From contig JAPYMA010000073.1 of NCBI GenBank assembly GCA_035041965.1, forward strand, positions 1 through 64,000: a DNA stretch of 64,000 bases. The letters are read 5' to 3'. The stretch comes from Anisakis pegreffii (lineage: Eukaryota; Nematoda; Chromadorea; Rhabditida; Anisakidae). Under the pieces are notes generated by a model, which ran no database searches, was not told where the DNA came from, and saw only the letters and a program-made list of their open reading frames with translations. Of this stretch, positions 26,301 to 38,473 are shown piece after piece (positions within the stretch are counted from its first letter, which is position 1; each line of letters opens with the position of its first letter). Position numbers and translations under genes: made by a program.

Positions 26301-26398
26301 AAATATGGATCTTTCAGATATCCGGTTTCATCACGGAGAATGCGTATCTCCTCGGAGGTTTCGTTGCCGGCTGCTTGATTGGTTACGGATTCGCGTGA
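20397..26398 (+). CDS. FUNDC1: FUNDC1 (FUN14 domain) mitochondrial outer-membrane protein, four exons
   Basis: Exons 20397-20563, 21562-21637, 25844-25969 and 26318-26398 join in phase to 149 residues (human FUNDC1 has 155). The joined text gives the FUN14 fold: ISVGGTAGVLTGYVFTKGSK (first membrane segment, then LTAGFIGCSLIIFQ), then the loop with RGYIQVNKSKLEKDV (family '.GYVQIDWK.VEKDV'), and finally ISGFITENAYLLGGFVAGCL at the C-terminus (family 'SGFVGGFLLGLA'). FUNDC1 is a mitophagy receptor and ER-mitochondria contact protein. The N-terminal 45 residues lack the YxxL LC3-interacting motif of the vertebrate protein, so a receptor role is not shown here. Intron 2 (21638-25843, 4.2 kb) contains a complete second gene on the same strand. 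Confidence 0.85.
22947..24497 (+). CDS. DHRS7B-like short-chain dehydrogenase/reductase, three exons, nested in FUNDC1
   Basis: Exons 22947-23423, 23768-23923 and 24159-24497 join in phase 0 to 323 residues, the length of DHRS7B. Residues 1-45 hold an N-terminal membrane anchor (LRVLLLPAGAYTLYRLIPAL). Rossmann and catalytic motifs are intact: TGASSGLG at 59-66 (cofactor loop), NNAG at 139-142, the Ser of ILVTSSVQG near 189-190, and YSASK at 203-207 (catalytic Tyr and Lys). The C-terminal part has GYMNTGFGRHAL and a hydrophobic helix ending YLNYRRSLKE. DHRS7B-type enzymes act at ER/peroxisome membranes in lipid metabolism; the substrate here is unknown. A second in-frame ATG follows at 22950. 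The whole gene lies inside FUNDC1 intron 2, same strand, so it needs its own promoter or co-transcription with alternative processing. Confidence 0.88.
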
Positions 26399-29300
26399 CT
26401 TCGTCAAATTCAACCGCGATCATTGCTGCAATTATCGCTTACTGTTGAAGTTCGCATTCATTATGTTTATAATCATTTATAATTGCTCTGATGCAGTAAA
26501 TTCAACTCCATATAATATGATGGTCACAAAGCTATGTGTTTTTATCGCGTGTACTATATGTGAATCTGTCTATCCTTTTCTCAATGTCACTGATTGCGTT
26601 GCTATTTTTGAAAGTAAAGGTATAACTTAAATTTAATATATAATTGACGTTAGCGAGATCATATAAATTCGATAATGTGTGCTTGATTCCTTGAAGAATT
26701 ATCATCGAACTGCTGTGTTTTATAGTCTTCCGTGTTTTCCAATCATATTAACAATACACTTTTGAAGTATTTTGAACATTTCCGTGAATTTTTTTTCGGT
26801 TTTTCAATCGTTTTTGTAAATTTCAACAATTCGCTTACCATCATGTAACATTTATTGGCTTGTTTATGTATGATAATTCTGTCTTCTTCGGAGTTACGCG
26901 ACTCCGCATAACCTTTAATTGAATATTGCGTTTATAGTATTATTTGTTCGCTTACAAATAGATTCGTTTTGTTGCTCTCATATTCTCATGCCCTTGAATG
27001 CTCACTTATGTTAGTTCCGGAATGAGGTTGGCATCGGAACGAATCCGTACAAAGAAATTAAAATCTAGGCAAGGGGCTGTTTTGATTTTTTTTTTGCTTC
27101 AGTTCCACGGTAAATCACAAGAGATGTGGTAACAACCTCATTCAGGAGTTGTTGCTTTGCTGCTAGGAACTCTGAATTAAATAAATACCAAATATTGTTC
27201 TCTAGCTTTGAAGATCTCCGTAAAAAGAAGAGCAATTTCGCTTCAGTTTTGTCATTTTATTGAACAGATTACTTGATATGATAGGGTTCGTTGGTTATTT
27301 TATAATATTGTCATCTCGTATTGTCAATTAGACATCTTTTGATTTTTCAAAAGTGGCATAATCAAAGTTGAATAGAATAATGTTTTGTTATTCGAATATT
27401 TGCATTGATAAAATCTTTCGAGTGTTTTCTATTGGCAGTTTCTGCAGACAGTTTTCTTTCTGATGAGGGTAAACAGTTTGCTGTCATTTTATTGATGAAA
27501 TTGAACTGGTAGATTTCAAGTAGTCAAAAAATATGTGGATAAATATTACGTTAGCCGTGCTGTGGTCGGCGATTTCTTGATTGTTCTTCGATAGTGGATT
27601 AAAACATTTTTTTATTTATTAGCAAACAATTGAAATGAGCATTTATCACATTGCAAACGGCATTTTTAGTGAAAAGAACAACGAAAACTAAAAATAAAAC
27701 AATTAAATCGTATTAACATTAAGGCAAATAAACGCAAATTTTATAGACACTTATTTAAGTAAGGAAATATCAAAACTGAAATATGACGTATTAGTAAGAG
27801 ATGTTATTCAAAAGATAGATTTGATTGGGTTCAGTTCATTCTCATTTTGAAATAAAACTCCTTATAATTAGCTCTCACTATGTGCTGGTGAAGAAGTAAT
27901 TGGCAGGAAAGAAGGATGAATGAAATGCAATCTGAATTTTCGTGAAAGACACTGAAATCGGAAACGACATACGAAAATAACGGAACATTCAAAGTGATGA
28001 GGAAGCAAGCAATACTTCGGTTGGAAATTTGTGAATATGGGACAAAATCAACAAAAAAAAACGAAGGGAAACAAGGAATCTGGACGAAAACGAGAAGTGT
28101 CGCGAAAATAGATCAAATGGGAAGACTTCGAAAACGCTCGCTAACATGTCCGTCCTAACTCTGTAATCACTGCAAATATGAAATTCCAAATCGTTGATTT
28201 AAAAACCAATATGTTTGGAAACTATTGTATAGGTTTTAAGTGAACCTCAACTAATCAACAGTAAGCGTGAGAGCTCAGCCCTGGAATCGCTAGCTGAGAT
28301 AAAATTCTCTCTTGATCTCTTTGCACAAGCATGAACTGAACACCAATCTGACAGTTTGTCTGAAATTTTTGGCTAAAAACAAATTAAAAGGAATAGAAGT
28401 ATGGATAAAAATGAACATTAGAAATTCACTAAAACATCGATGAGACAACATTGGGTCACAACGTATTAGTGGAGAGAAATGAAACAGCGGATAAAAGGAA
28501 TGAATAACAATTTAGATTAGTAACACTGAACAGTAAAGTTTTCAAATTCTCATTCTGTATGGCAGTGGTGCAGAACAAAACGTAACTGATGAAAAGCGAA
28601 AGCCAAGCAAATGATCTGAAACTACAAGATGATGAGGACATTGATCTGTTGAAGAAATGAGAGCATAACGGAATCACATACGGACGAGTCGTTTGTATTT
28701 TACAAAAACAGATGAATGCGCGAGATTTATTCAAGATGATTCCTCTCTCTAGATTCAACTATATTCAGGTTAAGCTATTGAGTTGGACAGGTTAATCTAT
28801 TGAAAGTCAGCCAGCCGACCAGCTAAAGTCATTGAAACTTCAAAGTATCATAAAAATTCGTTAATCTCATAAGGAATTCCACCGAACTGACAACAAAATA
28901 TGTTGTCTTCTCTCATTCTGATGTTCGCTAACGATAAGATTGTTTCTTAAGATTGGCACGAAGTAACATTACGACCGATCGTGTAAAGTCTCCAGTCATT
29001 TAGACAAAAAACAAAAAAACTGTGATCAACTAATCAATTCTGAGTACTATTCGTTGATCCAGTTATACTGCAGTCAATCACGAAAATACTCAAAATTCAA
29101 TACATATAAAACACATCTTCTAATAGATCACACAGAACAAATCAAATTACACCAATTACACAATGATTCCAGTTGAATTAACCGTAGAGGCAGCAGCAAT
29201 ATGATTTCTTAACAAACTTCACCAAACGCACAAATTATTCAACCTGATTGCGTGCGCACTGAACAAAAATTGGTTGAATAATAGTAATAATCGACAACAA

Positions 29301-29761
29301 ACAATCAACGAAAACATTTTACAACGATGTTCACATAAAAACACATCGTAAAAATGAAACAAAAAACGTAACAACTGGACACTGAAACAAGAAACTGACC
29401 AATTATAGAAAAACAGTCGCTCACAGGAATGAATGATGAAAATGTAATTCGAGAGCAGCAATCACAATAACTGATCGTGAGACAGTTTTCGACTGAAAGA
29501 GCAGTTTCTCTAGCTCAAGATTAGCACTTCAGTAGAATGCATTCATATCTGATCTATTCATGAGCTCAGCAATACACGAAGAACCTCTATCGTTGACACT
29601 CGAGTTGGCCGGATTGTTCCAGAACAAAAAAAAATCCAAAAAATTGCACTGTTCACTTAATATAGAAAAGATGAAATAGATCGCAACACTCAAAGATAAA
29701 TGACTAATAAAACAAAACGCGATAAGACAGAGTGGATTGTTTGGAAAGTGATTCAGTAGAA
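26399..29761. other. Intergenic, nothing recognised
   Basis: AT-rich sequence between the FUNDC1 stop and the convergent PTR stop. The 3' UTRs of both genes must lie here. Hydrophobic minus-strand frames at 28456-28758 and 29219-29765 come from A-rich sequence and lack splice context, so I do not call them genes. Confidence 0.5.
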
Positions 29762-32700
29762 TCAAAAATTCTCAGAACAATCCTTAGGTAGAAGAAGCGA
29801 AGTGGTAGCAATGATATTTGTCGAGTTCACGCTATATAACTGATCTGAAGATTTGTAATTTGGCAATACATCAGTTGAGTCTTTATACACATCAATGAGT
29901 GATTTTGCTTTCGCTTTCGTTTCATCAGTCGCTTTCTTATCCGCACGACATTCACTAAGTAATTGATGCCTAATCAATGGTTTTTTGATTCGTTGTAATG
30001 AAGATGCAGAATGCTCATTTGCAATTGTCAGAATGGCGTCTTGATGGGTTGAAGTTGCTGCTACGCACGATTGTGACATCGAAATCCTTGAAAAAAGCTC
30101 CGGTTGAGTCATTCAAACGATCAAAATCTTATAACTTCGATAGAACACGATCAAAACGCACTCTTTGGATTCATATTCATAGCAAAGGAAGTTTATATTT
30201 AAGAAATTCCATATTGCTCAGTGAATCAACATTCAATCAAATCATTTCATCAAGTATACTGACTATGAGAGAAATTTCATTATGCGTGCGGTCACACGTT
30301 GCAGCAAATATGAGAAATTCTTCAAAAAATATTTTCATAAGGCCACGGCAAAGTTGAGAAATGACTAATTTTTTGGAATATTGTGAGAAGCGACGACATA
30401 CTTTCGATCCAGTTTGCTGAACAAACAATCCGGTATGAAAGCTAGAATTGCGGGCAGTAGCACGAGTCCATGCAGAAGACCCCATCCAACTACCAACGTT
30501 ATTGTGCGAACGAACACTGACGGTGTGTAGTCGCGATGGAATGCCACCGGCAAGAAGCAGACCAGTGTCGAGATTGCAGCTTGTATCATTGGCCATCCGA
30601 TTGAATCAAGTGTATGCACCAAACGATCGCATTTCGAACTCGATCTTCAAGTTTAAAACACATTCTTTTTTGGATATCAAAATAGAGCAATCAATTTTTG
30701 AAAGACACCATCTTTTCATGAAAATCAGACCATCCGTTTTTTTATTCATTCAGTTCATAGGATATAGAATCACAATCTCACATTGGTAGTAATTGACGTG
30801 CGCGCTGATAATGATACGAGACATGTGCCGTGTAATCAACCGAGAAACCGATCGACATAACGATTGCGGACATCGTCACCGGATCGAGGTCCAAACCCCA
30901 CCATGACAAAAATCCGAACACACCTGAAAAAGAGACAGCGGTTAAACGTGACTAACAACCATATGGCAATATGAACACAAGGAAACGAGTGAAATTCTAT
31001 ACGATTAGATGGATGTGATCTTGCATTTGTAAAGCATAAACGACTAGGGTTATTCCATCTGATTTCGTTCGAATAGAGATGAAAATCGAAGAGAAATGTA
31101 CAAAAATTCACCAAGACTAATCGAACAAATCGCCCAGCCAGCCGTAAGCACACCAGCAGTAGACGGTACGAACAGGATGCAAACGGCGAGCATACAAACC
31201 AAAGTGATGGTTGCCGTTTGCACGGTAGTACCTTTAAGGCCGAAAATACCCTCGAAAACTGGCGAGTTCTCCGAATAGATGGTCACATTGAACTGTTTCC
31301 AACGACTCGCAGCTTCACGCCATCTAAAACATTTGCAATGGTTCACACAACATTCTGTGATCTTACAGGATTCAGAGTTCAGATTCAGATATGTTCTGAG
31401 GCTATAAGATTCACCTTCAAACATAATACCAACCACCCAATGGACTGAGTACGACTTATCAATATGACATTGGATAAAATTGAGTGAATACTTACGTTAA
31501 CATCATTTCAGCACGATCCCACCAAGATGTTGTATTGCAATAACCTGTTATGAAATAAAACGCTGTCACGTTCACCCTGCCACTGAAAATGAAAAGCATT
31601 CTGATTTGATTGGGCAAATCATTAAACTCAAATTATGACTTGACAGGCTGGCAAACCACAGTTTACTGATGCCAGTCAGTCACTCAAACTATTCACGACA
31701 GGCGAGTATGTTTGTAGGAAGTGAAGCTTAGAAGATCAATCACTCATTTGCTTTACTAATAGTCAATTAAGACGTTCAATTTCACATGGATTTATTAAAG
31801 ATGTCACAGTAATGTCACTGTAAATATCCTTCTTTTGGAAAACTGCTGCTTTCAATACAATTCGAGAACTGACTCATCATTGCGATGCCAACGGATAGTT
31901 TCATTCCATACAATGAAAGTTTTCAAGAACTCGGGAACAGATTGGTAAGAGTCATCAACCTCAATTCCAAACATTCCAGCAAAATCGTTCACTTGTCGCA
32001 TCATCTGAAATAACGATGCAGAAATTTACTAGAACGGAACTACAAGGAAAACACATCGATTGATCTAATGATGTATCTATCACACGAACCATTTCATAGT
32101 CATTCAACCAAAACATCGTTGCCGACGGTCCAATCGCATGTGGAAGTGTTTCGAAATCGTTTATCATCGCTTTGAGTTCAGCCAATGCGTGAGGATCAGC
32201 GATATCAGGCGGATTATTAATGAATATTTGCAGCGGCTCGTATTCCTAAAAAATCACAAATGTGCTCGATCACGCACATCAATTGGAGATGTTTTCTTAT
32301 CGTATGTTGAATTGTGTTGTAAGTATCAGTTTTGTTTCCTCACGATCTAAAAGTGGCAGTATTTGAGTACCTTCCATTGATACTTCTCGAAGAGTGCATC
32401 GGCTCGCAACAATCTCGAGTCTGACGGAATGATCTTCTGTGCATTAATATACGTCCGTATCCTGAGCGTTCCAATCAAACTGGCCACAAAAAACGCCGAT
32501 GTAAACGCCACCAGAAAGACACGCATCCCTTTCGTGGTCAACAACCGACAATAACCACGCAGGAATTTCGAGAAAATCTAAACTATTGGCACAATTGAAA
32601 TTAGAAACAGATACAGCCTTCAATTCCCCATAAATTTCCTATTTCGACGATACACGGCACAGAATTGATCATCTGAAGATAACCTTCTTTTTCGGTGGTG

Positions 32701-35700
32701 CTAACTGTTGCACGGTTAACGGCTGATTTCCACTGATCGCTTTACGTTCAGGCTCCAACGTATCACCCTAAAAGAAATCTCTCATAAGCAAGCACTTCAA
32801 CGAGAGCTATCAATAACTAGTCTTGTAAAGTGGCATTATATTTCATCGATCTCAATAAGATCACAATGAGAACGATCGATTCTGTTCGCGGTTGATCGAG
32901 AACGCCTGGATCGTTTTCGCTCACCTGACAAACCTTCTCAAGACGTGCAGCCAACGAAAGCAAAGCGCCGAAGAGCGTCAACTCGAAGATGAAATCCATA
33001 ACCATCGCTATTGTTGCAGCCATACAGAATAACTGAAATCACATGAGAATATTAATTATTTTACCAATATACTTATCTTAATAAACAAGTTAACATCGCT
33101 TCTATCCCCAAACTCCTTGTTATCAGTATAACAAAGAAATTTTTCGCAATGAATTGAAACTGGAGAAGGCTTTGCATCATTTTCATCAGAAAAGTCGAAA
33201 AGCAAATAATCGCCTCTCAGAACCTGAATTGCTGGCGTTGAGACAGTGGTACCAATACCAAACGCAATTGCGTTCGTCAGCGAGGTGATCGTTATCGATG
33301 GACCAACCTTAAAGTTGAACTGAATGCTTATAGCAAATGCTTGAGCATTGCCGTGAATCAAATATGAAATGCAATCAGCGAAAGACAGTGAATTTGCTTA
33401 AGAGCATTGGAAAGGAACGATGAACTGATCGCAATCACAAATGACCGAACGAACCTCCTCCAAAACTTTACCAAACATAGTTGGTATCATACGAAATCGC
33501 TCGTCACCATTCAAGTGATCGTAAGCTGGAGCCAGTCGATTCCATGCGTGTAACATCAAGAAAGCATCATCAACACCTGAACAGAGCTTGATTTCATTAA
33601 AACCTTTCCTGCTTACCCACAGCACTCCATTCGTCTTAATCTCATAACGTTGATTGACAAGAGGCTGACATACTAACGATTGATATTATATCCAAGCAAT
33701 ACTACTATGCATGTTGTTGTCATATCTTTACATGAGAGCAATCGTCTCCTCATGGAATTATCACTGTGCATTGAAAAGAAAACGCAATATATGACAAGAA
33801 CAAACCTATAGCAAGTATGAGGAATGGAATGACCATTTGAATGGGATATATTTCAATATGTGCCAGTCCCATTATACCGAATGTGGTCAAGACGGCTAAC
33901 AGTGGTGGTACAATAATACCAATCACTATCAAAACCTGAAATTAACAACAGTTATCAATGGCTCTAAGAACTTCAGCTTATGTCATCATCTACTATTCCA
34001 TTACGGCTGTATGAGCTGACTCTGTTCTACAAAATGAGTTTGGCGATGATCCATGACACTATGGGATTAAAAGTGATCACCTTGCCCAGATCAACCCTTC
34101 GACTTCGCAGTGATGAGATAATAACAGATATCATCACGAACGTGATCGACAGAGCAAGTCCAGCAAGCAGATGTGGTATCAGCGATAGGCCTCCACGTAC
34201 CATTTCACGTCCCAGAACCTTGAATTTCCAGATTCTTAGCAAATCTCATTTAGAAATTCTAAATATTTCAGTTATCAGGGATTCTGACTGCAAATCCTCG
34301 TTTATGAATAACTGCACGCGTTTTTCAAAGGATGGAAACAAAGCTCTCGGTTTATGGAGCGATTTTGCATTGAACAAAGAATTCAATGAAGAACGAAGGA
34401 TACTGATGAAAGATGCTGTGTTGAATGATTGACAGGAGGCTAACAACATATTACAAATTTTCAGTTTTGCTGTCAAGTGGACAAAACACAGGTAGCACCA
34501 TCGAGGATCAGTACGCACTATTCTTACCTTATCACCCAACACATCAATGCTCAAATCCGAAAATTGAGCACTTCCATTTTGTGCCCAATCAAAGACCGCA
34601 TTCTCCCAGTTTGTGATGATATTGGTGACATTCGAATCGGGCGCGGCCGCGTAAAACAATAGCATTATCATTGTAACATGCTCCAAACGATTGCTCTGGA
34701 ACGATCCCGGACTGGATAATCGCAGAACGTGCTGAAATCAACATCATCTCAATGCAACAACACCAGAATTTTAATGTGAACAAAAAATCGGAAATGACAA
34801 CCGAATAACTGATTATGGACAATTGCTATCAGAAACGGCAGCGTTACAGAATGACTGCAATATGTACCGATTCGTTATGGCTTGGCAGTGTTGTCGAGTG
34901 ATTTGGATGATTGCTGACGATATGATTGGTATCCTCCGTTGAGATCGGTTCGTAGAACGCATAACGACGCTTAACACCAAACAGATGTTGTGCAACACTG
35001 TATTGATACCTGAAATCAGTTCCAGTCAAATATCATAGAAGTCAAATAGCTCATCAATGTTACAACATCTGAAATCCTATTTTCTAGTGCACCTTTTTGA
35101 CTCGGTTATTATTTTTACTTCTTTTTTCTCCAATCCAGCATGATGATGTGAGAGCGCTCTGCCTTTCATTTGGTATTATTGCTTTGGTATTATATATTTT
35201 TGACTCGGCAATAAACCTTCTATCTATCTATGTTTGTGTGATTAGTAAGATATGGCCATTGCACACGAAATGTAAAGTCGCAAAGAATGTAAATGATCAC
35301 ACATTCATTGTGAATCTGAATATCCGATTTAAAAAGCTTCCAAAAAATCTGAATTGCTAATGCAATATTCATCTTACGCAGTGCCCATCCATCACTAACT
35401 GAGAATATCTCGAATAAAACAACAACGAACCCGTGAATGGTGGATTTAGGATGATCAATAATGATATTCGGTGGAGGGGGTTTATTCGCCTGTTCAGCTT
35501 CCATTATCTGTCGTTGACTATCCTATAATGGGATAGATCATTGATTAGGCAGAGATGTTGCAGATGATGTGCTCAATTCGCTCGATGCAAGCTTGCAGAT
35601 GATAAGCTTTCAGCCACGTTTCCGGCGATAATAAGATGATAACGAGAAGGAAGCAATGATATTAACCTTGAGAACATAGAGTGCTTTATTAACATCACAA

Positions 35701-36701
35701 TACTGTTTACAGAGATCACTATGATGATATGCTCGGCCATCGACAACTACCGAAAATGATTCACTCAAATATTTATGCACCTGAAATCATGAAATTATCT
35801 GATGCAGTTGATTGATCGTGTATTGAGCAGTGCACATTACACATTGTAAATTCAACATGTTTCGGTGCAACCTATTTTATCTGCAATCATTCGGATAAGT
35901 TGAACAATCTAAAAGTTGAGTGAGATTCACTAGGGCTTAAGAGAACAAAGCGAACTGCCATCATCATCAGCAGTAGTCTTATCGATATCGTTCAACTTAT
36001 CTCCACCTCTAGTGCACGATCGAACAGTTCAGGTCTCAGCATGTCTCCACCTTCTGCAGCTCGTATCAACGCAACGAAGCGCTGTGTATATGTCCACTTT
36101 GTTCCCCTGAACTGCAAGCTAATCTCTTCTTCGTATCTAGATGGTGAATTTGATGATGTGAATCCATCCTGAAAACAATCAACAATCGATGAGCAATTAC
36201 CATATTATATTCGGTTGCTAACAGCCATAATTAATTGAGAGGCACTTATTATTTATCCTCTTTGATGCCCTCATCATAGAGGCTTAATGGAATTAGGATT
36301 GATTTAATGATTTCTGAACTGAAAGAATACGTGAAAGCAGTCGTAACATTACAAATCAAGCAACCAATTTTTCATGCCCGTTTCCACAGTGACCGACAAC
36401 TCTTGAGTGATTGCTTCATCACTGTAGGGATTCTCACGAAGTACTTGTGCTTATCATAGTGAAAACAGTGATTATATTCTCAGATGCAAGCACTTTATCA
36501 AAATGTTCAAGTCAATAGATCAGTCAGTGAGTCACCTGTAATCGTTGTGCAAATCGAATGTAAATGACACCATACGAGATCGTTGAAATACACAATGAGA
36601 CTATGATAAACAAGTACGGAAATGAAGCTATGAATACACCGAGGGCGCTGAAAAACCTTTGCAGCAATAACAGGAAGCCATTTTTCACTATATGATCGAA
36701 C
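29762..36701 (-). CDS. Patched-related (PTR/PTCHD) sterol-sensing-domain protein, about 20 exons, 5' end missing
   Basis: Exons (5' to 3'): 36701-36536, 36168-36007, 35780-35667, 35522-35431, 35009-34868, 34731-34528, 34218-34081 (upper edge uncertain), 33935-33806, 33576-33455, 33307-33224, 33032-32925, 32767-32684, 32577-32371, 32245-32090, 32004-31874, 31582-31496, 31323-31112, 30923-30782, 30644-30402, 30086-29762. Together about 1015 residues. Landmarks: [13 protein letters not shown] after the first membrane helix; [26 protein letters not shown] and [18 protein letters not shown] in the sterol-sensing domain; [20 protein letters not shown]; and the second half with [20 protein letters not shown] and [19 protein letters not shown]. 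PTRs are RND-type, 12-helix proteins in nematode cuticle, endocytosis and moulting. The N-terminal start exon was not found. The last exon is a Lys/Ser-rich cytosolic tail; if its intron is retained, the stop is at 30365. Confidence 0.88.
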
Positions 36702-36902
36702 CTGAAATGATTTTTTCGTCAACATTCACCATAAAACTCTTTCGAATGTTCTTATGAAATTTGTAAATTTGAGCCATATATAATCAAGTGGAATATCTCA
36801 TTCCACTCCGATGATTCCTCAGCGGAGCCCTGAGAAAATGGAGTAGAACGGGATGAAATGTAATTAGAGCATTTTGCTGCTGAATTCAATTACTTTTGAA
36901 AG

Positions 36903-37342
36903 ATGACTTTTGCCCTAGGACGTGAACCCAGGAGAGTGTCATCACGCCTGACTGGCAATTCAACGTCATCATCTGTTGCATCGACAAGCTTCGTTGGATC
37001 GTTCATAACATATACGCACCAATCGTTGTTCAACAAACCAACAATGCCAGCAACAACAACAACAATCGAACCACTCCAACGAACACTCCCAGACGATCAC
37101 CTAAAAGTAACGAACGAATATTAGCAAATGCACGCGATATTCATCAAATAATCCCACCAGAAACGAACATATACGTGCTAAACTCGAGTGTAATCAACGA
37201 CATCAAGAACCGTTCGTTTACGGTAAACGGCAAAACCGGAAAGCGTGTAATGGTTGATATTGTCACAATTAAGGACCAGTTATTCAAGCTAAACAAGGCA
37301 ATTGTAAAAAATGATAGTTCAGATCAATTGAATTGTGTGTAA
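36903..37342 (+). CDS. Candidate coding segment with two open frames, unrecognised
   Basis: Frame A opens at ATG 36903 (MTFALGREPRRVSSRLTGN, Ser/Thr-rich) and stops at 37124. Frame B is open 36926-37342 without an early ATG. It includes CCIDKLRWIVHNIYAPIVVQ, an Asn run, ANARDIHQIIPPETNIYVLN, and VNGKTGKRVMVDIVTIKDQL, then a possible donor (ATT/GTAAAA at 37300). Both look coding over the shared 200 nt. Either the gene shifts from A to B by a splice or sequence indel, or B is a single internal exon. No family recognised. It lies just upstream of the PTR gene on the other strand, so the two 5' regions may overlap. Confidence 0.4.
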
Positions 37343-38317
37343 ATGCAGGCAAGTTCATTGAGCAAACAATAAGAAATAGAATCATGAGAATATGCAATTG
37401 CGGAAACAATTTTACAAACTGCGGAAACAATTTTATAAACAATTGCATGAACGAATGCATAGCTAGAAGAACAGATACAGAATTTGCAGCGAGTTTTGAT
37501 GTCAGCTCCTCACATTATCTTTAAGCAGTCACCATTCACGAAATGAATTGTCCCAAGTTATATCCTCTTTATTTGTTTGGTTTCAGTGAAAAATGCTTCC
37601 ATGGATATGCTCAAGAGGCTAACGAACAATTTAACATTTGTTTAGCATTTAAGAACTTAAAAATATTCTGGAAGTGAATGCACTGATTTCGACGCATTCT
37701 GCTTATGATTTCCCGTGTGAGAGATTGGTTGGTTGGATTTGACCACCAAATTCAGAGCAAATGACGGAACGATCCTGTAATGTGAGAACAAGCAATGGAA
37801 ATTCCAGAAAGCAATTGGCCTACTTATATTGTTTGTTGGCAAGCAGCAATCCAAAACGAAATGAATTGCTTACGTTGAAAAGAACTGGAAAGGAAACTAG
37901 AATTGATTTTGAGCGAATGTAAACAAAATTCTCACAGAATGTTTCAAAAATACTCAAGGAATGTCTAATATTTATATGCGATTTGTTTGTTTGTGTTCAT
38001 GTAATGTGTCAAACGTCGTATGGATGGATGGAGGGTTGAAGGAGTGAGTACATTCGATTGAATAAAGCATTAATGTGCTCCGCGTTGAGTATTTACATTG
38101 GCTTTCGCATTGTAATTGTCGAAAATGCTTTTGATTCGTTTTTTTTTTCTGCTTTTCCTCTTGAAGAGAAGCTAGCTGACTGAGCGACTCGTTCACTGAG
38201 CGATCACTGGCTTCTCAAATGAGAGCAACTTGTACTTTACGATTTCCATCTGCTCAGTGGTGTTGATTCCTTCCCTACTAATGGCGAGTGTTCATTTTTA
38301 CCTCATTTGCAATTCAG

Positions 38318-38473
38318 TTGCCATTTTTGTTTGAGCTGACTGACCAACTTAAGTCCGAGATCCGTCATTCGAAATCTTTTCGATTCATATCGGAATTGGA
38401 AGCATTAAAGTGTTTTGTCAGAGTGAAATTACCGAGGAAAAATGTGACTTCGTTTCGCAGCAGCATCATATAA
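38318..38473 (+). CDS. Candidate terminal exon, unrecognised
   Basis: After TTTGCAATTCAG the frame reads LPFLFELTDQLKSEIRHSKS, then FRFISELEALKCFVRVKLPR, and ends at TAA (51 residues). It starts in phase 0, the phase of the donor at 37299/37300, so it could be the last exon of the candidate gene at 36903-37342. The composition suggests a helical segment. No family recognised. Confidence 0.3.
   Translation: MPFLFELTDQLKSEIRHSKSFRFISELEALKCFVRVKLPRKNVTSFRSSII

Noticed and set aside
28456..29765. Hydrophobic minus-strand frames resembling membrane proteins
   Set aside because: They arise from A-rich plus-strand sequence read as Phe/Leu/Ile; no signal of exons or family.
30448..30789. 113-codon plus-strand frame
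   Set aside because: Antisense shadow of the PTR exon at 30402-30644.
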